DNA from: Bacillota bacterium
Lineage (GTDB): Bacteria; Bacillota; Clostridia; Peptostreptococcales; Anaerovoracaceae
Direction of reading: 5' to 3'
NCBI GenBank assembly: GCA_029008005.1
Contig: JAQXIX010000024.1
Coordinates: 1-64,000, forward strand
DNA: 64,000 nt
In this document: piece by piece, positions 47,971 through 57,772 of the stretch
Layout of the letters: the number at the start of each line of letters is the position of its first letter
Position numbering within the stretch: the stretch's first letter is position 1
Made by a program: the position numbers and the translations under genes
Notes under the pieces: generated by a model
What the model saw: only the letters and a program-made list of their open reading frames with translations
The model's database searches: none
What the model was told of the DNA's origin: nothing

Positions 47971-48639
47971 TCACTCTTTTCCTGCAGCAACCCAGCGCTC
48001 GGCAGCACGCTTGGCGGAGCCTTCAAGATGCTCCTCGATTTTAGCCTTTGCATATTCCTCATCTCCCGCCTCTATGGCTTTGAAGATTTCTTCATGCTCT
48101 CTGTACACTTCCGGCAGGTTATCGTCCTTTGAAAGTGTAGCTTTTCTTGCCAGATGCACATAATCCTGATAGGATCTCAGTGCCTGAACTATAAATCTGC
48201 TGCCCGTCATCTGAAAAATCATATTGTGAAAATCTTCGTTCGCCTGAAGAAGCTTCTCATATGATTTCTGCGTTGTGTAGAAGCTCATTACATCCAGCTG
48301 ATGCCTCAGCTCCTCAATGTTCTGATCTGTCTTGTTTCTTATGGCCCATACGACTGCCAGCTGTTCAACAGCTACTCTGACAGCATATATGTCCCTCATG
48401 TCGTTTCTGTCGAAACCCTTGGCAAAACACCCCTTATTCGGCACATACTCAATGAGCTGCTCCTTAAGAAGCTGCTTCATTGCATCCCTGACAGGGGTTC
48501 TGCTGACTTTAAGCTCTTTAGCTATCTGGTTTTCGATGAGGCGTTCCCCCATCAGGTATTCTCCGGCAATTATTCTGCCTCTTAAAATCTCTGCAATTTC
48601 ATCGGCTAATGTCGTTTCTCCGGAAAAAATCTGCTGCAC
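47971..48639 (-). CDS. GntR family (FadR/FCD) transcriptional regulator
   Basis: GERLIENQIAKELKVSRTPVRDAMKQL plus FCD helices. Confidence 0.93.
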   Translation of the reverse strand: MQQIFSGETTLADEIAEILRGRIIAGEYLMGERLIENQIAKELKVSRTPVRDAMKQLLKEQLIEYVPNKGCFAKGFDRNDMRDIYAVRVAVEQLAVVWAIRNKTDQNIEELRHQLDVMSFYTTQKSYEKLLQANEDFHNMIFQMTGSRFIVQALRSYQDYVHLARKATLSKDDNLPEVYREHEEIFKAIEAGDEEYAKAKIEEHLEGSAKRAAERWVAAGKE

Positions 48640-48656
48640 GTCATTACCTCCCCTGC

Positions 48657-49553
48657 TTACAGCAAGTGGTTCTCTATTACTTGTACGTCAGGATCAAAGT
48701 CTTCAATCTGCAGATAATAATCAGCTGCATCCAAGAACGCCTGCATAGGTGCGAGTCCTATTATTTCTGTTCCTATTACGTTTACGCCGTATCTGGCAGC
48801 TTCTCTTCTAACGAGTTCAAGAACTCTGTGAAGAGGAGTTACTCTGAAGTCTGTCATGTTGATTGATACCTGAGCAATGTTTCTTTCTTCGATAAGAAGA
48901 CCCATTGCCTTAACGCACTTGAATCCACCCTTTACTTCTCTTATGATGTTTGCGATTTTCTTGGCGATTTCCTCGTTATCCGTTCCCAGATTAATATTAA
49001 ATGCGATAAGTGGAGGTCTGGCGCCTACTGCCACAACTCCGCCTGTCGGATGTATTCTCTGTCCGCCAAAATCCGGAATCCATTTGTCTTCCTTAACTTT
49101 CTCTGCCATTCCCTCAAACTGACCTTTTCTGATTTTAGCAAGGTTCTTTCTGTGAGATGCTGATGCTGAGTTTTCATAAAGGAATACAGGAAGATCTGCT
49201 TCTTCGGCGATTCTTGCTCCGACTTTCTTAGCCAGCTCGTCACAATCTTCTGTAGTCGCGTCCTTAATAGGGATAAACGGCATTACGTCAACGCATCCCA
49301 TTCTAGGGTGTCCGCCTTCGTGCTTAGTCAGGTCAATAAGCTCAACTGCTTTCTTTGCCAGCTTAACACTTGCTTCTTCGCAAGCTTCCGGACTTCCCAT
49401 GTATGTAATAACCGATCTGTTGTGTGTTTCGTCTGATGAGTAATCAAGAAGAGTGCATCCCGGTGTAGTTCTAATCTGATCGACGCATGCCTCGATTACT
49501 TCTCTGTTTCTGCCTTCACTTATGTTTGGTACACTTTCGATAATCTTCGCCAT
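48657..49553 (-). CDS. ftcD: Glutamate formimidoyltransferase
   Basis: IESVPNISEGRNREVIEAC, HPRMGCVDVMPFIP. Confidence 0.95.
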   Translation of the reverse strand: MAKIIESVPNISEGRNREVIEACVDQIRTTPGCTLLDYSSDETHNRSVITYMGSPEACEEASVKLAKKAVELIDLTKHEGGHPRMGCVDVMPFIPIKDATTEDCDELAKKVGARIAEEADLPVFLYENSASASHRKNLAKIRKGQFEGMAEKVKEDKWIPDFGGQRIHPTGGVVAVGARPPLIAFNINLGTDNEEIAKKIANIIREVKGGFKCVKAMGLLIEERNIAQVSINMTDFRVTPLHRVLELVRREAARYGVNVIGTEIIGLAPMQAFLDAADYYLQIEDFDPDVQVIENHLL

Positions 49554-50179
49554 TAGAGTTCCTCCTCAATTTTTCCGTACAGTTTTCCTGCGAGTTCTTC
49601 GCATTTTGCCATCATTTCCTTACCCTTTGCTTCACATTCTGCCGCAAAAGCTTCATCCTTTACTCCCGGCAGATTAATCTTAACATTGAGCCATGCACCT
49701 TTGACACATGCCAGGAAGTTAAGAACTCCCACACCATAGTCACTGGCACAGTTCATATTGAAATGGCCGTAAAGTCTGTCTGCGATATCGAGGCCTTTTG
49801 CTGCCAGCTGCATTACACTGTAAGGCACCTTCGTTGCCTCGAGAGTTCCGTCGGCTATCGCTTTCTTTCTTGCTGCCTTGTCTTCATCTGTTTCCTTAGG
49901 CATTTTGAATGCTGCCGCAACGAGATTGTATGCATCCGTATCTTTATCAATTGCTTCCGACAGGCTCTTAAACAGCTCAACTGCCTCTTCCTTAACAGCC
50001 TTGCAGAATTCATGATCTTCAGCATACTTTTTCTTCGATATTGTCAAATCGCAAACCATTGACATCAGAGCTGCACCCTGCGCTCCCGCAAGAGCACTGA
50101 CACTGCCGCCGCCCGGTGCCGGTTCATCAGAAATAAGAATATCGAGATATTCATTTAATTTCATGTCGACTAATTTCAT
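49553..50179 (-). CDS. fchA: Formimidoyltetrahydrofolate cyclodeaminase
   Basis: PAPGGGSVSALAGAQGAALMSMV. Confidence 0.93.
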   Translation of the reverse strand: MKLVDMKLNEYLDILISDEPAPGGGSVSALAGAQGAALMSMVCDLTISKKKYAEDHEFCKAVKEEAVELFKSLSEAIDKDTDAYNLVAAAFKMPKETDEDKAARKKAIADGTLEATKVPYSVMQLAAKGLDIADRLYGHFNMNCASDYGVGVLNFLACVKGAWLNVKINLPGVKDEAFAAECEAKGKEMMAKCEELAGKLYGKIEEEL

Positions 50180-50191
50180 TTTTCTTCTCCT

Positions 50192-51424
50192 TTATTTTAC
50201 CAGCTGTCCTTTTTTAATAACATGTTTCGCCATGTTTGATCCGAATCTGTAGCAGACCATCTCGAAATCCGGAGCATCCCAGATTACCAAATCTGCCTGT
50301 TTTCCTTCTTCCAGTGTTCCGACAATATTTCCTCTGTTAATTGCACACGCAGGGTTAATCGTAACAGCTGTCAGAACTTCCTCCGGAGTCATCTTATACT
50401 TCAGGCATCCGAGATTTACTGCGAACTGCAGGTTCAGTGACGGACACGAACCCGGATTGAAATCACTGGCAATTGCAACCGGTATACATTTTTCTATCAT
50501 TTTCCTTGCCGGCGCATAAGTTTTGTCCAGGTAGAAGGATGTCGCAGGAAGACACATCGCCGTTGTTCCTCCTTCTGCCAGAGCGTTCATGCCCGATTCG
50601 GTAATTGCGATAAGGTGCTCCGCAGATGTGGCACCCATTTCACCCGCCAGCTCACTTCCGCCGATTGCCTCGATTTCGTCTGCGTGAATCTTCAGTTCAA
50701 ATCCCAGAGACTTGGCGCACTCCACATACTTCCTGCTCTGCTCTGCGTTAAAAACAGAATCCTCTGTGAAAATATCACAGAATTCGGCCAGATTTTCCTG
50801 CCTTACTGCAGGGAGAATATCGCTGCATATCATTTCGATATACTCATCGCCTTTTCCTTCGTATTCAGGCGGCACCGCATGGGGTCCCATAAATGTCGGA
50901 ACAACATCCATGCAATGTTTTTCACCCAGCTCCCTTATTACGCGCAAAAGCTTCATTTCGTTTTCGTAATCAAGTCCGTATCCGCTCTTGATTTCCGTCG
51001 TGGTAACACCCATGCCAACCATCTCATCAAGGAAGCCCATGCTCTTTTGTATAAGTTCTTCTTCAGTAGCCTCTCTGGTCTTTCTGACTGTATCGAGAAT
51101 ACCTCCGCCTGCATTGAGAATATCCAGATATCCGGCTCCGGCCAGCTTCATCGCTATCTCATGCTGCCTGTATCCTCCGAATACCAGATGAGTGTGTCCG
51201 TCTACAAGGCCTGGTGTTACGACATTTCCCTCTGCGTCTATTTCTTCATCGAAATCACCTTCAGGGAGGCGTCCTCCCTCGATGATTTCTTTAATTATTC
51301 CGTCCTCTACGGCAATTGCCGCATCAGTCATTTTAACATTGACACCCTGTTTGCTGCCTTTGTGACTGTAACAGCCTGAAGGTGTCTGCAAAATCCCTAT
51401 ATTTTTAATAAGCGTGCGTTTCAT
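50192..51424 (-). CDS. hutI: Imidazolonepropionase
   Basis: VTPGLVDGHTHLVFGGYRQHEI, LKIHADEI, ASDFNPGSCPS. Confidence 0.96.
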   Translation of the reverse strand: MKRTLIKNIGILQTPSGCYSHKGSKQGVNVKMTDAAIAVEDGIIKEIIEGGRLPEGDFDEEIDAEGNVVTPGLVDGHTHLVFGGYRQHEIAMKLAGAGYLDILNAGGGILDTVRKTREATEEELIQKSMGFLDEMVGMGVTTTEIKSGYGLDYENEMKLLRVIRELGEKHCMDVVPTFMGPHAVPPEYEGKGDEYIEMICSDILPAVRQENLAEFCDIFTEDSVFNAEQSRKYVECAKSLGFELKIHADEIEAIGGSELAGEMGATSAEHLIAITESGMNALAEGGTTAMCLPATSFYLDKTYAPARKMIEKCIPVAIASDFNPGSCPSLNLQFAVNLGCLKYKMTPEEVLTAVTINPACAINRGNIVGTLEEGKQADLVIWDAPDFEMVCYRFGSNMAKHVIKKGQLVK

Positions 51425-51434
51425 ATTATGCCCC

Positions 51435-53459
51435 TTATTTCACAAATTCATCCACAACCTTATTAACCAGTTCATCATCTGCTATGTAAGGAATCGTAAT
51501 GTGACCCTTACCTTCATAGTTAGCATTGTATGCTACTGAAGTTTCTACAGCGTTTTCGTTTCTCGCCCAGTTTCTTCTGGCAACGCCGCCCATTACGTCC
51601 CACATCATTGCAGAATGAAGAATCTTGTCAACTCTCTCGCTTCCGTCCAGAAGCAGTCCGAATCCACCGTTTATTGCCTTACCGATTCCTACTCCTCCGC
51701 CGTTGTGAAGTGCGCAAAGGCTCATGCCTCTGGCCGCATTTCCTGCGAAGCACTGAACCGCCATGTCAGCCATAACATTAGATCCGTCCTTGATGTTGGA
51801 AGTTTCTCTGAAAGGAGAATCTGTTCCTGATACATCGTGATGGTCTCTGCCCATCATTACAGGACCAATCTTGCCTTCTCTGACAAGCTTGTTAAATGCC
51901 AGTCCGATATCTCTTCTTCCTTCTGCATCCTGATAAAGAATTCTTGCCTGTGTTCCAACAACAAGCTTGTTCTTCTCTGCATCTCTTATCCATATCCAGT
52001 TGTCTCTGTCCTGTCCGCGCCTTGTCGGATCGATTACTTCCATTGCAGCCCGGTCAGTTGCTCTCAGATCTTCCGGCTTGCCTGACAGGCATACCCATCT
52101 GAAAGGTCCGTAACCGTAGTCAAAGAGAATCGGTCCCATAATATCCTCAACGTATGACGGCCAGATAAATCCGTCCTTATCATCAGTACCGTTCTTGGAG
52201 ATTTCCTTGATTCCGGCATCATACATTGCCTTCATAAATGAGTTGCCGTAGTCGAAGAAATATGTACCTCTGTCTGAAAGTGTCTTTATTGCCTGATAAT
52301 GTCTGTGCAGCGATGCATCTACCATTTCACAGAACATATCTCTGTCATGGTGAAGCATTTCTGTTCTCTTCTGGAATGTGAGACCTACAGGACAGTATCC
52401 GCCGTTGTATACGTTATGGCATGATGTCTGGTCTGAGAGCAGATCGATTTTGAAATCTATCTCAACTGCTTTTTCCAGCAAATCTACAATATTACCCCAG
52501 TATGCAATTGAAATGCTTTCTTTGGCATCAACCTTTTCCTGTGCCAGACGGAATACCTCATCAAGATCCTCACAAACTACATCTACCCATCCCTGGCTGT
52601 GTCTTGTTTCGATTCTCGATTTGTCAACTTCCGCAAAAATTCCGACTGCATTAGCTATATTGGCTGCCTTAGGCTGAGCTCCGCTCATTCCGCCAAGTCC
52701 GGATGATACGAATGTATGTCCTGCCAGATCTCCGTCTTCCGGAATTCCCAGTTCCTTACGTCCTGCATTGAGGATGGTGTTAAATGTTCCGTGAACGATT
52801 CCCTGAGGGCCTATGTACATCCAGCCGCCTGCTGTCATCTGTCCGTAGTTGGCAACACCCATCTGCTCTGCCACTTCCCAGTCTTCGAGGTTGTCATACA
52901 TACCGATCATCATTGAATTCGTAATAATTACTCTCGGTGCCTCAGGCTTCGAAGGAAACAGTCCCAGAGGATGCCCCGATTCCACTACAAGTGTCTGTTC
53001 ATCTGTCATTTCTTCCAGATACTTCTTGATAAGTCTGTACTGGAGCCAGTTCTGACAAACCTGACCTGTTTCTCCGTAAGTAACCAGCTCATAAGGATAA
53101 AGAGCCACTTCGAAATCCAGATTGTTGTCTATCATTACCTGAAATGCCTTGCCGGCCAGACAATTGCCTTTGTATTCGTCTATAGGTTTTCCGTAGATTC
53201 TTCCTTCAGGTCTGTATCTGTATGCATAGACTCTTCCGTAATTTTTAAGTTCTTCCATAAACTCAGGCGCAAGCTTTTCATGAAGCTCTTCCGGAACGTA
53301 TCTCAAAGCATTTTTAAGGGCGATTCTTGTCTGTGCCTTTGTAAGTCTGAAGCCCCTGTCCGGTGCTCTTCTTATACCTTCCTGAAATTCCGGGTAAGCA
53401 GGATATTCTGCATCAAGCTTAATTGTCATAGCTTCGCCGATTGCTTTATTCTCTAACAT
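51435..53459 (-). CDS. hutU: Urocanate hydratase
   Basis: VVESGHPLGLFPS, GGMSGAQPKAA, DQTSCHNVYNGGYCP. Confidence 0.96.
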   Translation of the reverse strand: MLENKAIGEAMTIKLDAEYPAYPEFQEGIRRAPDRGFRLTKAQTRIALKNALRYVPEELHEKLAPEFMEELKNYGRVYAYRYRPEGRIYGKPIDEYKGNCLAGKAFQVMIDNNLDFEVALYPYELVTYGETGQVCQNWLQYRLIKKYLEEMTDEQTLVVESGHPLGLFPSKPEAPRVIITNSMMIGMYDNLEDWEVAEQMGVANYGQMTAGGWMYIGPQGIVHGTFNTILNAGRKELGIPEDGDLAGHTFVSSGLGGMSGAQPKAANIANAVGIFAEVDKSRIETRHSQGWVDVVCEDLDEVFRLAQEKVDAKESISIAYWGNIVDLLEKAVEIDFKIDLLSDQTSCHNVYNGGYCPVGLTFQKRTEMLHHDRDMFCEMVDASLHRHYQAIKTLSDRGTYFFDYGNSFMKAMYDAGIKEISKNGTDDKDGFIWPSYVEDIMGPILFDYGYGPFRWVCLSGKPEDLRATDRAAMEVIDPTRRGQDRDNWIWIRDAEKNKLVVGTQARILYQDAEGRRDIGLAFNKLVREGKIGPVMMGRDHHDVSGTDSPFRETSNIKDGSNVMADMAVQCFAGNAARGMSLCALHNGGGVGIGKAINGGFGLLLDGSERVDKILHSAMMWDVMGGVARRNWARNENAVETSVAYNANYEGKGHITIPYIADDELVNKVVDEFVK

Positions 53460-53479
53460 ATTATTACATCCTCCTATTA

Positions 53480-55021
53480 CTATTTCAGGGTTACTACCTT
53501 CTCAACAGCCTCGTTAATCTCGAAACTCTTAACCATTTCATCGAACTTAGCCAGTTCATCGAGCATTATTATATCGTTCTCAATCGGATCTGCCTTTGAT
53601 CTGATATGATCATATGCAGCTCTTGTTGCAGGCGCCAGGTTGTCAATTCCCTTCTCACCCTGTTCCTGTCTGAGCCATATTGACTGTGCTGCTGCCGAAA
53701 GCTCGATTCCGATAACTTTCTGTGCATTGTCCAGAACCAAAGCTGCTGTTCTTGCCGAAGTTGTTCCCATTGATACATGGTCTTCCTGGTTTGCTGATGT
53801 CGGAATTGAGTCAACACATGCCGGATGGTCATATACCTTGTTTTCTGAAACCATTGATGCCGCTGCATACTGGGCAATCATATATCCTGAATTCAGTCCG
53901 CCGTTCTTAACAAGAAATGCAGGAAGTCCTTCCGAAAGCTGTGAATTTACCATTCTCTCGGTTCTTCTCTCCGATACATTTGCCAGCTCCGAAATTGCTA
54001 TCTTCAGGAAATCAAAGGCCAATGCCATTGGCTGCCCGTGGAAGTTTCCACCTGAAATTACTTCATCTGATATTGAGAAAACAAGCGGATTGTCTGTTAC
54101 TGCATTGATTTCGATTGAAACCTTGTCGTATACATACTGAATTGCATCCCTTGAAGCTCCGTGTATCTGCGGCATACATCTCTGGGAATACGGATCCTGA
54201 ACCTTGTCTTCATGAATCCACTTAGCGTTTTCGGATCCTTCGAGAAGCGTTCTCATATTCTCCGCTTCCGTAATCTGTCCGATCTGTCCTCTGATTTTGT
54301 GAACCTTCGGATCGTACGCTTTGCGTATTGCCTTAAGGGCTTCCCCTGTAAGTGCTGCTGCGATGTCGGCAGTCTTGAGAAGCTGCATAGCATCATACAG
54401 TACATTTACACCAACTGCTGTCATCATCTGTGTACCGTTGTTAAGTGCCAGTCCTTCTTTAGCTGCCAGTTCTACAGGAACCAGTCCCTCTGCATCGAAG
54501 GCCTCCTTGGCATCAACTATTTTGCCTTTATATTCAACCTTTCCCATTCCGATGAGACCGAGGGCTATGCATGAAAGCGGAGCCAGGTCTCCTGATGAAC
54601 CAACGGAACCTTTTTCAGGCACTACCGGTATGATGTCTGCATTAAGCATATCAACCATCGTCTGAATTGTTGAAAGCCTTATTCCGGAATATCCGCTTGT
54701 AAGCGCATTACATCTTAGAAGCATAGCCGCTCTGACATAATGTTTAGGATATGGCTTTCCCATAGCACATGTGTGGCTGATAATGAGGTTTTTCTGCAGA
54801 AGTGCCGTTTCATCCTGTGAAATCTTCACATTGGCAAATCTGCCGAAGCCGGTTGTCAATCCATAGATTACAGCATCCTCATCAAGCTTCTTCTCGACGT
54901 ACGCTCTCGCTCTGTTAACTGCTGCCTTGGCCTCTTCGCTGATCTCAACTTTCTCGCCTTCGCGACAAACCTTGATTACATCCTCAACAGTAAGGCTCAT
55001 TCCATCGATTCTAATAGTCAT
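53480..55021 (-). CDS. hutH: Histidine ammonia-lyase
   Basis: GLTTGFGRFANV, GSVGSSGDLAPLSCIAL (MIO motif), GGNFHGQPMALAFD. Confidence 0.97.
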   Translation of the reverse strand: MTIRIDGMSLTVEDVIKVCREGEKVEISEEAKAAVNRARAYVEKKLDEDAVIYGLTTGFGRFANVKISQDETALLQKNLIISHTCAMGKPYPKHYVRAAMLLRCNALTSGYSGIRLSTIQTMVDMLNADIIPVVPEKGSVGSSGDLAPLSCIALGLIGMGKVEYKGKIVDAKEAFDAEGLVPVELAAKEGLALNNGTQMMTAVGVNVLYDAMQLLKTADIAAALTGEALKAIRKAYDPKVHKIRGQIGQITEAENMRTLLEGSENAKWIHEDKVQDPYSQRCMPQIHGASRDAIQYVYDKVSIEINAVTDNPLVFSISDEVISGGNFHGQPMALAFDFLKIAISELANVSERRTERMVNSQLSEGLPAFLVKNGGLNSGYMIAQYAAASMVSENKVYDHPACVDSIPTSANQEDHVSMGTTSARTAALVLDNAQKVIGIELSAAAQSIWLRQEQGEKGIDNLAPATRAAYDHIRSKADPIENDIIMLDELAKFDEMVKSFEINEAVEKVVTLK

Positions 55022-55270
55022 GGCTTTTCTCCTTTTTTACATATTATAATTTCAAATATTCTAATCCCATTATTTCACCCACATTATAGCTAAAAAAAAT
55101 AGTCATTACTATACTTTTGGCAAAATTTGGTTTTGTAGTAAATCATTAGCGGTTTACATTGTTAAAGCGCAGACCCTCCTCCGGCCTGCCAGTCTGTCAC
55201 TTCGTCCTGAATTATACATATGTCAACATCTGTGATAAAATACTAAATGGATAAGAAAGGAGTTCAAACC

Positions 55271-56188
55271 ATGAAAATATATGATTCTGTAACGGAGCTT
55301 ATCGGCAACACGCCTTTGATGCGACTCCACAGCCTCGAAGATAAATCAGGTGCAAAAGCCGAAATCATCGGCAAGCTGGAGTATTTCAATCCGGCAGGAA
55401 GCGTCAAGGACAGAGTCGGCTGGAATATGATTCTCGATGCGGAAGCATCGGGTCGCCTGAAAAAAGGCGGTACTGTAATAGAACCGACAAGCGGCAACAC
55501 GGGAGTCGGCATCGCCATGGTAGCTGCTGCTCGTGGCTATAAGGCAGTAATGGTAATGCCGGAAAGCATGAGCCTCGAAAGACGAAAGCTTCTCTCCGCA
55601 CTAGGCGCAGAGCTTGTTCTGACACCTGCTGCCGAAGGAATGCAGGGAAGCGTTGACAAATCCCGCGAACTTCTCAATGAAATTCCGGGAAGCATTATCG
55701 CCGGACAATTTGAAAACCCCGCTAATCCCAGGGCTCATGAACTGACAACAGGACCGGAAATATGGGAAGACACCGATGGCGACATTGATATTTTCGTTTC
55801 TGCCTTCGGAACCGGCGGAACGGTAACCGGCAACGGACGCTATCTCAAAAGCAAAAATCCCGATATTAAGGTAATCGCCGTAGAGCCCGCTTCATCACCT
55901 CTGATAACAGAAGGTAAATCCGGCCCTCATAAAATCCAGGGAATCGGCGCTAATTTCATTCCCGAGAATCTCGACAGAGAAGTTGTCGACGAATTTATTA
56001 CCATTACCGATGAAGATGCTCTTGATACGATGAAAGAACTGGCTGTCAACGAAGGTCTTCTGGTAGGTGTATCCTCCGGAGCAGCTGCAAAGGCCGCGTC
56101 GATTATTGCTGCACGTCCCGAAAACGAAGGCAAGAAAATTGTCGTTATTCTGCCTGATACGGGAGAAAGATACTTAAGTATCTTCTGA
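55271..56188 (+). CDS. cysK: Cysteine synthase (O-acetylserine sulfhydrylase)
   Basis: IGNTPLMRLHS, NPAGSVKDRVGWNMI, EPTSGNTGVGIAMVAA; start chosen from RBS AAAGGAG. Confidence 0.95.
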   Translation: MKIYDSVTELIGNTPLMRLHSLEDKSGAKAEIIGKLEYFNPAGSVKDRVGWNMILDAEASGRLKKGGTVIEPTSGNTGVGIAMVAAARGYKAVMVMPESMSLERRKLLSALGAELVLTPAAEGMQGSVDKSRELLNEIPGSIIAGQFENPANPRAHELTTGPEIWEDTDGDIDIFVSAFGTGGTVTGNGRYLKSKNPDIKVIAVEPASSPLITEGKSGPHKIQGIGANFIPENLDREVVDEFITITDEDALDTMKELAVNEGLLVGVSSGAAAKAASIIAARPENEGKKIVVILPDTGERYLSIF

Positions 56189-56243
56189 TAAGTTATGGTA
56201 TAATGTCTAATGTTGTATTAATTAGAATATTGAGGGTGTTATT

Positions 56244-56891
56244 ATGAAAGACATAAACCAGAAGAAGATAATAACCATAAGCCGTGAATTCGGAAGCGGC
56301 GGCAGATTAATCGGCAAGAGACTTGCCGAGAAGCTCGGTGTCACATTTTATGACAAGCAGCTTCTTGACAGAATTGCCGAGGAATCCGGCTTCAGCCGCG
56401 AAATGATAGAATCAGCTCAGAAGAAGGCCAAGAACAGTTTTTTATACAGTCTGGCTTCCGCAATGGGAACCGGTGAAGCCGGCCCTGAGAGTCTGAGCCT
56501 GAATGAAAGATTTTTTCTCGCACAGTTTGATACGATAAGGAAAATTGCTGACGAGGGACCTTGTGTAATCGTAGGCCGCTGCGCCGACTACATTCTCAGA
56601 GGTTACCCTTATGCGACCAATGTATTTATTTATGCTGAGGAAGCAGACAGAATCCGCCGCGCTGTAAACGAATACGGCGTACCGGAGGATCAGGTCAGAA
56701 AGATGATGAAAGACACCGATAAAGCCAGAGCAAACTATTACGCTTACCATACAGGTATGAAATGGGGCAACCCTATTAATTACAACCTGTGCATTGACAG
56801 CGGATACCTTGAAATCGAAGACATCGTTGACCTGATAATTGCTTACTCCGAAAAGCAGATCTGGAGGGAGAGTACGATATACGATGATTAA
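56244..56891 (+). CDS. Cytidylate kinase-like family protein
   Basis: ITISREFGSGGRLIGKRLAEKLGVTFYDKQLL, CVIVGRCADYIL. Confidence 0.9.
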   Translation: MKDINQKKIITISREFGSGGRLIGKRLAEKLGVTFYDKQLLDRIAEESGFSREMIESAQKKAKNSFLYSLASAMGTGEAGPESLSLNERFFLAQFDTIRKIADEGPCVIVGRCADYILRGYPYATNVFIYAEEADRIRRAVNEYGVPEDQVRKMMKDTDKARANYYAYHTGMKWGNPINYNLCIDSGYLEIEDIVDLIIAYSEKQIWRESTIYDD

Positions 56892-57726
56892 CAGAGTAAC
56901 AGGTATGTTCTTCAGCGGAACAGGAACAACAGAAAAAATCGTTACTGCCGCTGCCGAAACCATCTACGGAAAAATCGCCGGCCGTTTCTGTGACTGCAGT
57001 CTCGAAACAGTCAATTTCACTCCTAAGTCGGCTCGCAGTAAAACTTACACCTTTACAGAGAATGACGTTGTTGTCTTCGGAACTCCTGTAATCGCAGGCC
57101 GAGTGCCTAATGTACTGCTTAAATTCTTAAATACAATCGAAGGAAACGGCTCCCTTGCCGTTCCCGTGGTTTTATACGGCAACAGAAACTTTGACGATGC
57201 GCTTATTGAACTCAGAAATATTCTGGAGGACAGAGGCTTCCACACAGTTGCTGCGGCAGCCTTCATAGGCGAGCATTCATTTTCGAAGATTCTCGCTGCC
57301 GGCCGTCCTGATGACAACGACATGACTGTATGCAGAGATTTCGCGAAAGCGGCAGCAGATAAAATTCTCTCCATCGATTCGTCCGGAATCATACCGGCCG
57401 CAATTACGGTAGAGGGACAGGATCCTATTCGCGACTATTACAAGCCACGTGACCGCAAAGGCAATTTTATCAACATTCTCAAAGTTAAACCGAAGCTTGA
57501 TGAAAGCAAATGTGACGGCTGCGGAATCTGTGTTGATGCATGTCCTATGGGATCAATTTCACCGGAAGCACCGGGAATTGTTGACGGCATCTGCATTAAA
57601 TGCTGCGGCTGTGAAAAGAAGTGTCCTAAGGGCGCACTCTATTTCGACGATGCCGGCTACCTCTATCACAAGGAGGAGCTGGAGCTTGGCTATCCTGAGC
57701 CTAAAGAGCCTTCGCTCTTTTTGTAA
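56884..57726 (+). CDS. Flavodoxin-ferredoxin protein (EFR1-like)
   Basis: FFSGTGTTEKIV flavodoxin start; CDGCGICVDACPMGSI and CIKCCGCEKKCPKGAL clusters; start at MINRV overlaps the upstream gene. Confidence 0.88.
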   Translation: MINRVTGMFFSGTGTTEKIVTAAAETIYGKIAGRFCDCSLETVNFTPKSARSKTYTFTENDVVVFGTPVIAGRVPNVLLKFLNTIEGNGSLAVPVVLYGNRNFDDALIELRNILEDRGFHTVAAAAFIGEHSFSKILAAGRPDDNDMTVCRDFAKAAADKILSIDSSGIIPAAITVEGQDPIRDYYKPRDRKGNFINILKVKPKLDESKCDGCGICVDACPMGSISPEAPGIVDGICIKCCGCEKKCPKGALYFDDAGYLYHKEELELGYPEPKEPSLFL

Positions 57727-57772
57727 TAAATAACCCTGCCCATTTGCAGGGAAAAAGAAAGGAAGATTTAAA

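Noticed and set aside
50615-51379. 254-aa plus-strand ORF opposite hutI
   Set aside because: Antisense shadow of a well-supported imidazolonepropionase gene.
55150-55185. Possible sigma-54 (-24/-12) promoter upstream of hutH (TGGCAGGCCGGAGGAGGGTCTGC)
   Set aside because: Spacing and the -12 GC element do not fit the consensus; a TATAAT is present nearer the gene.
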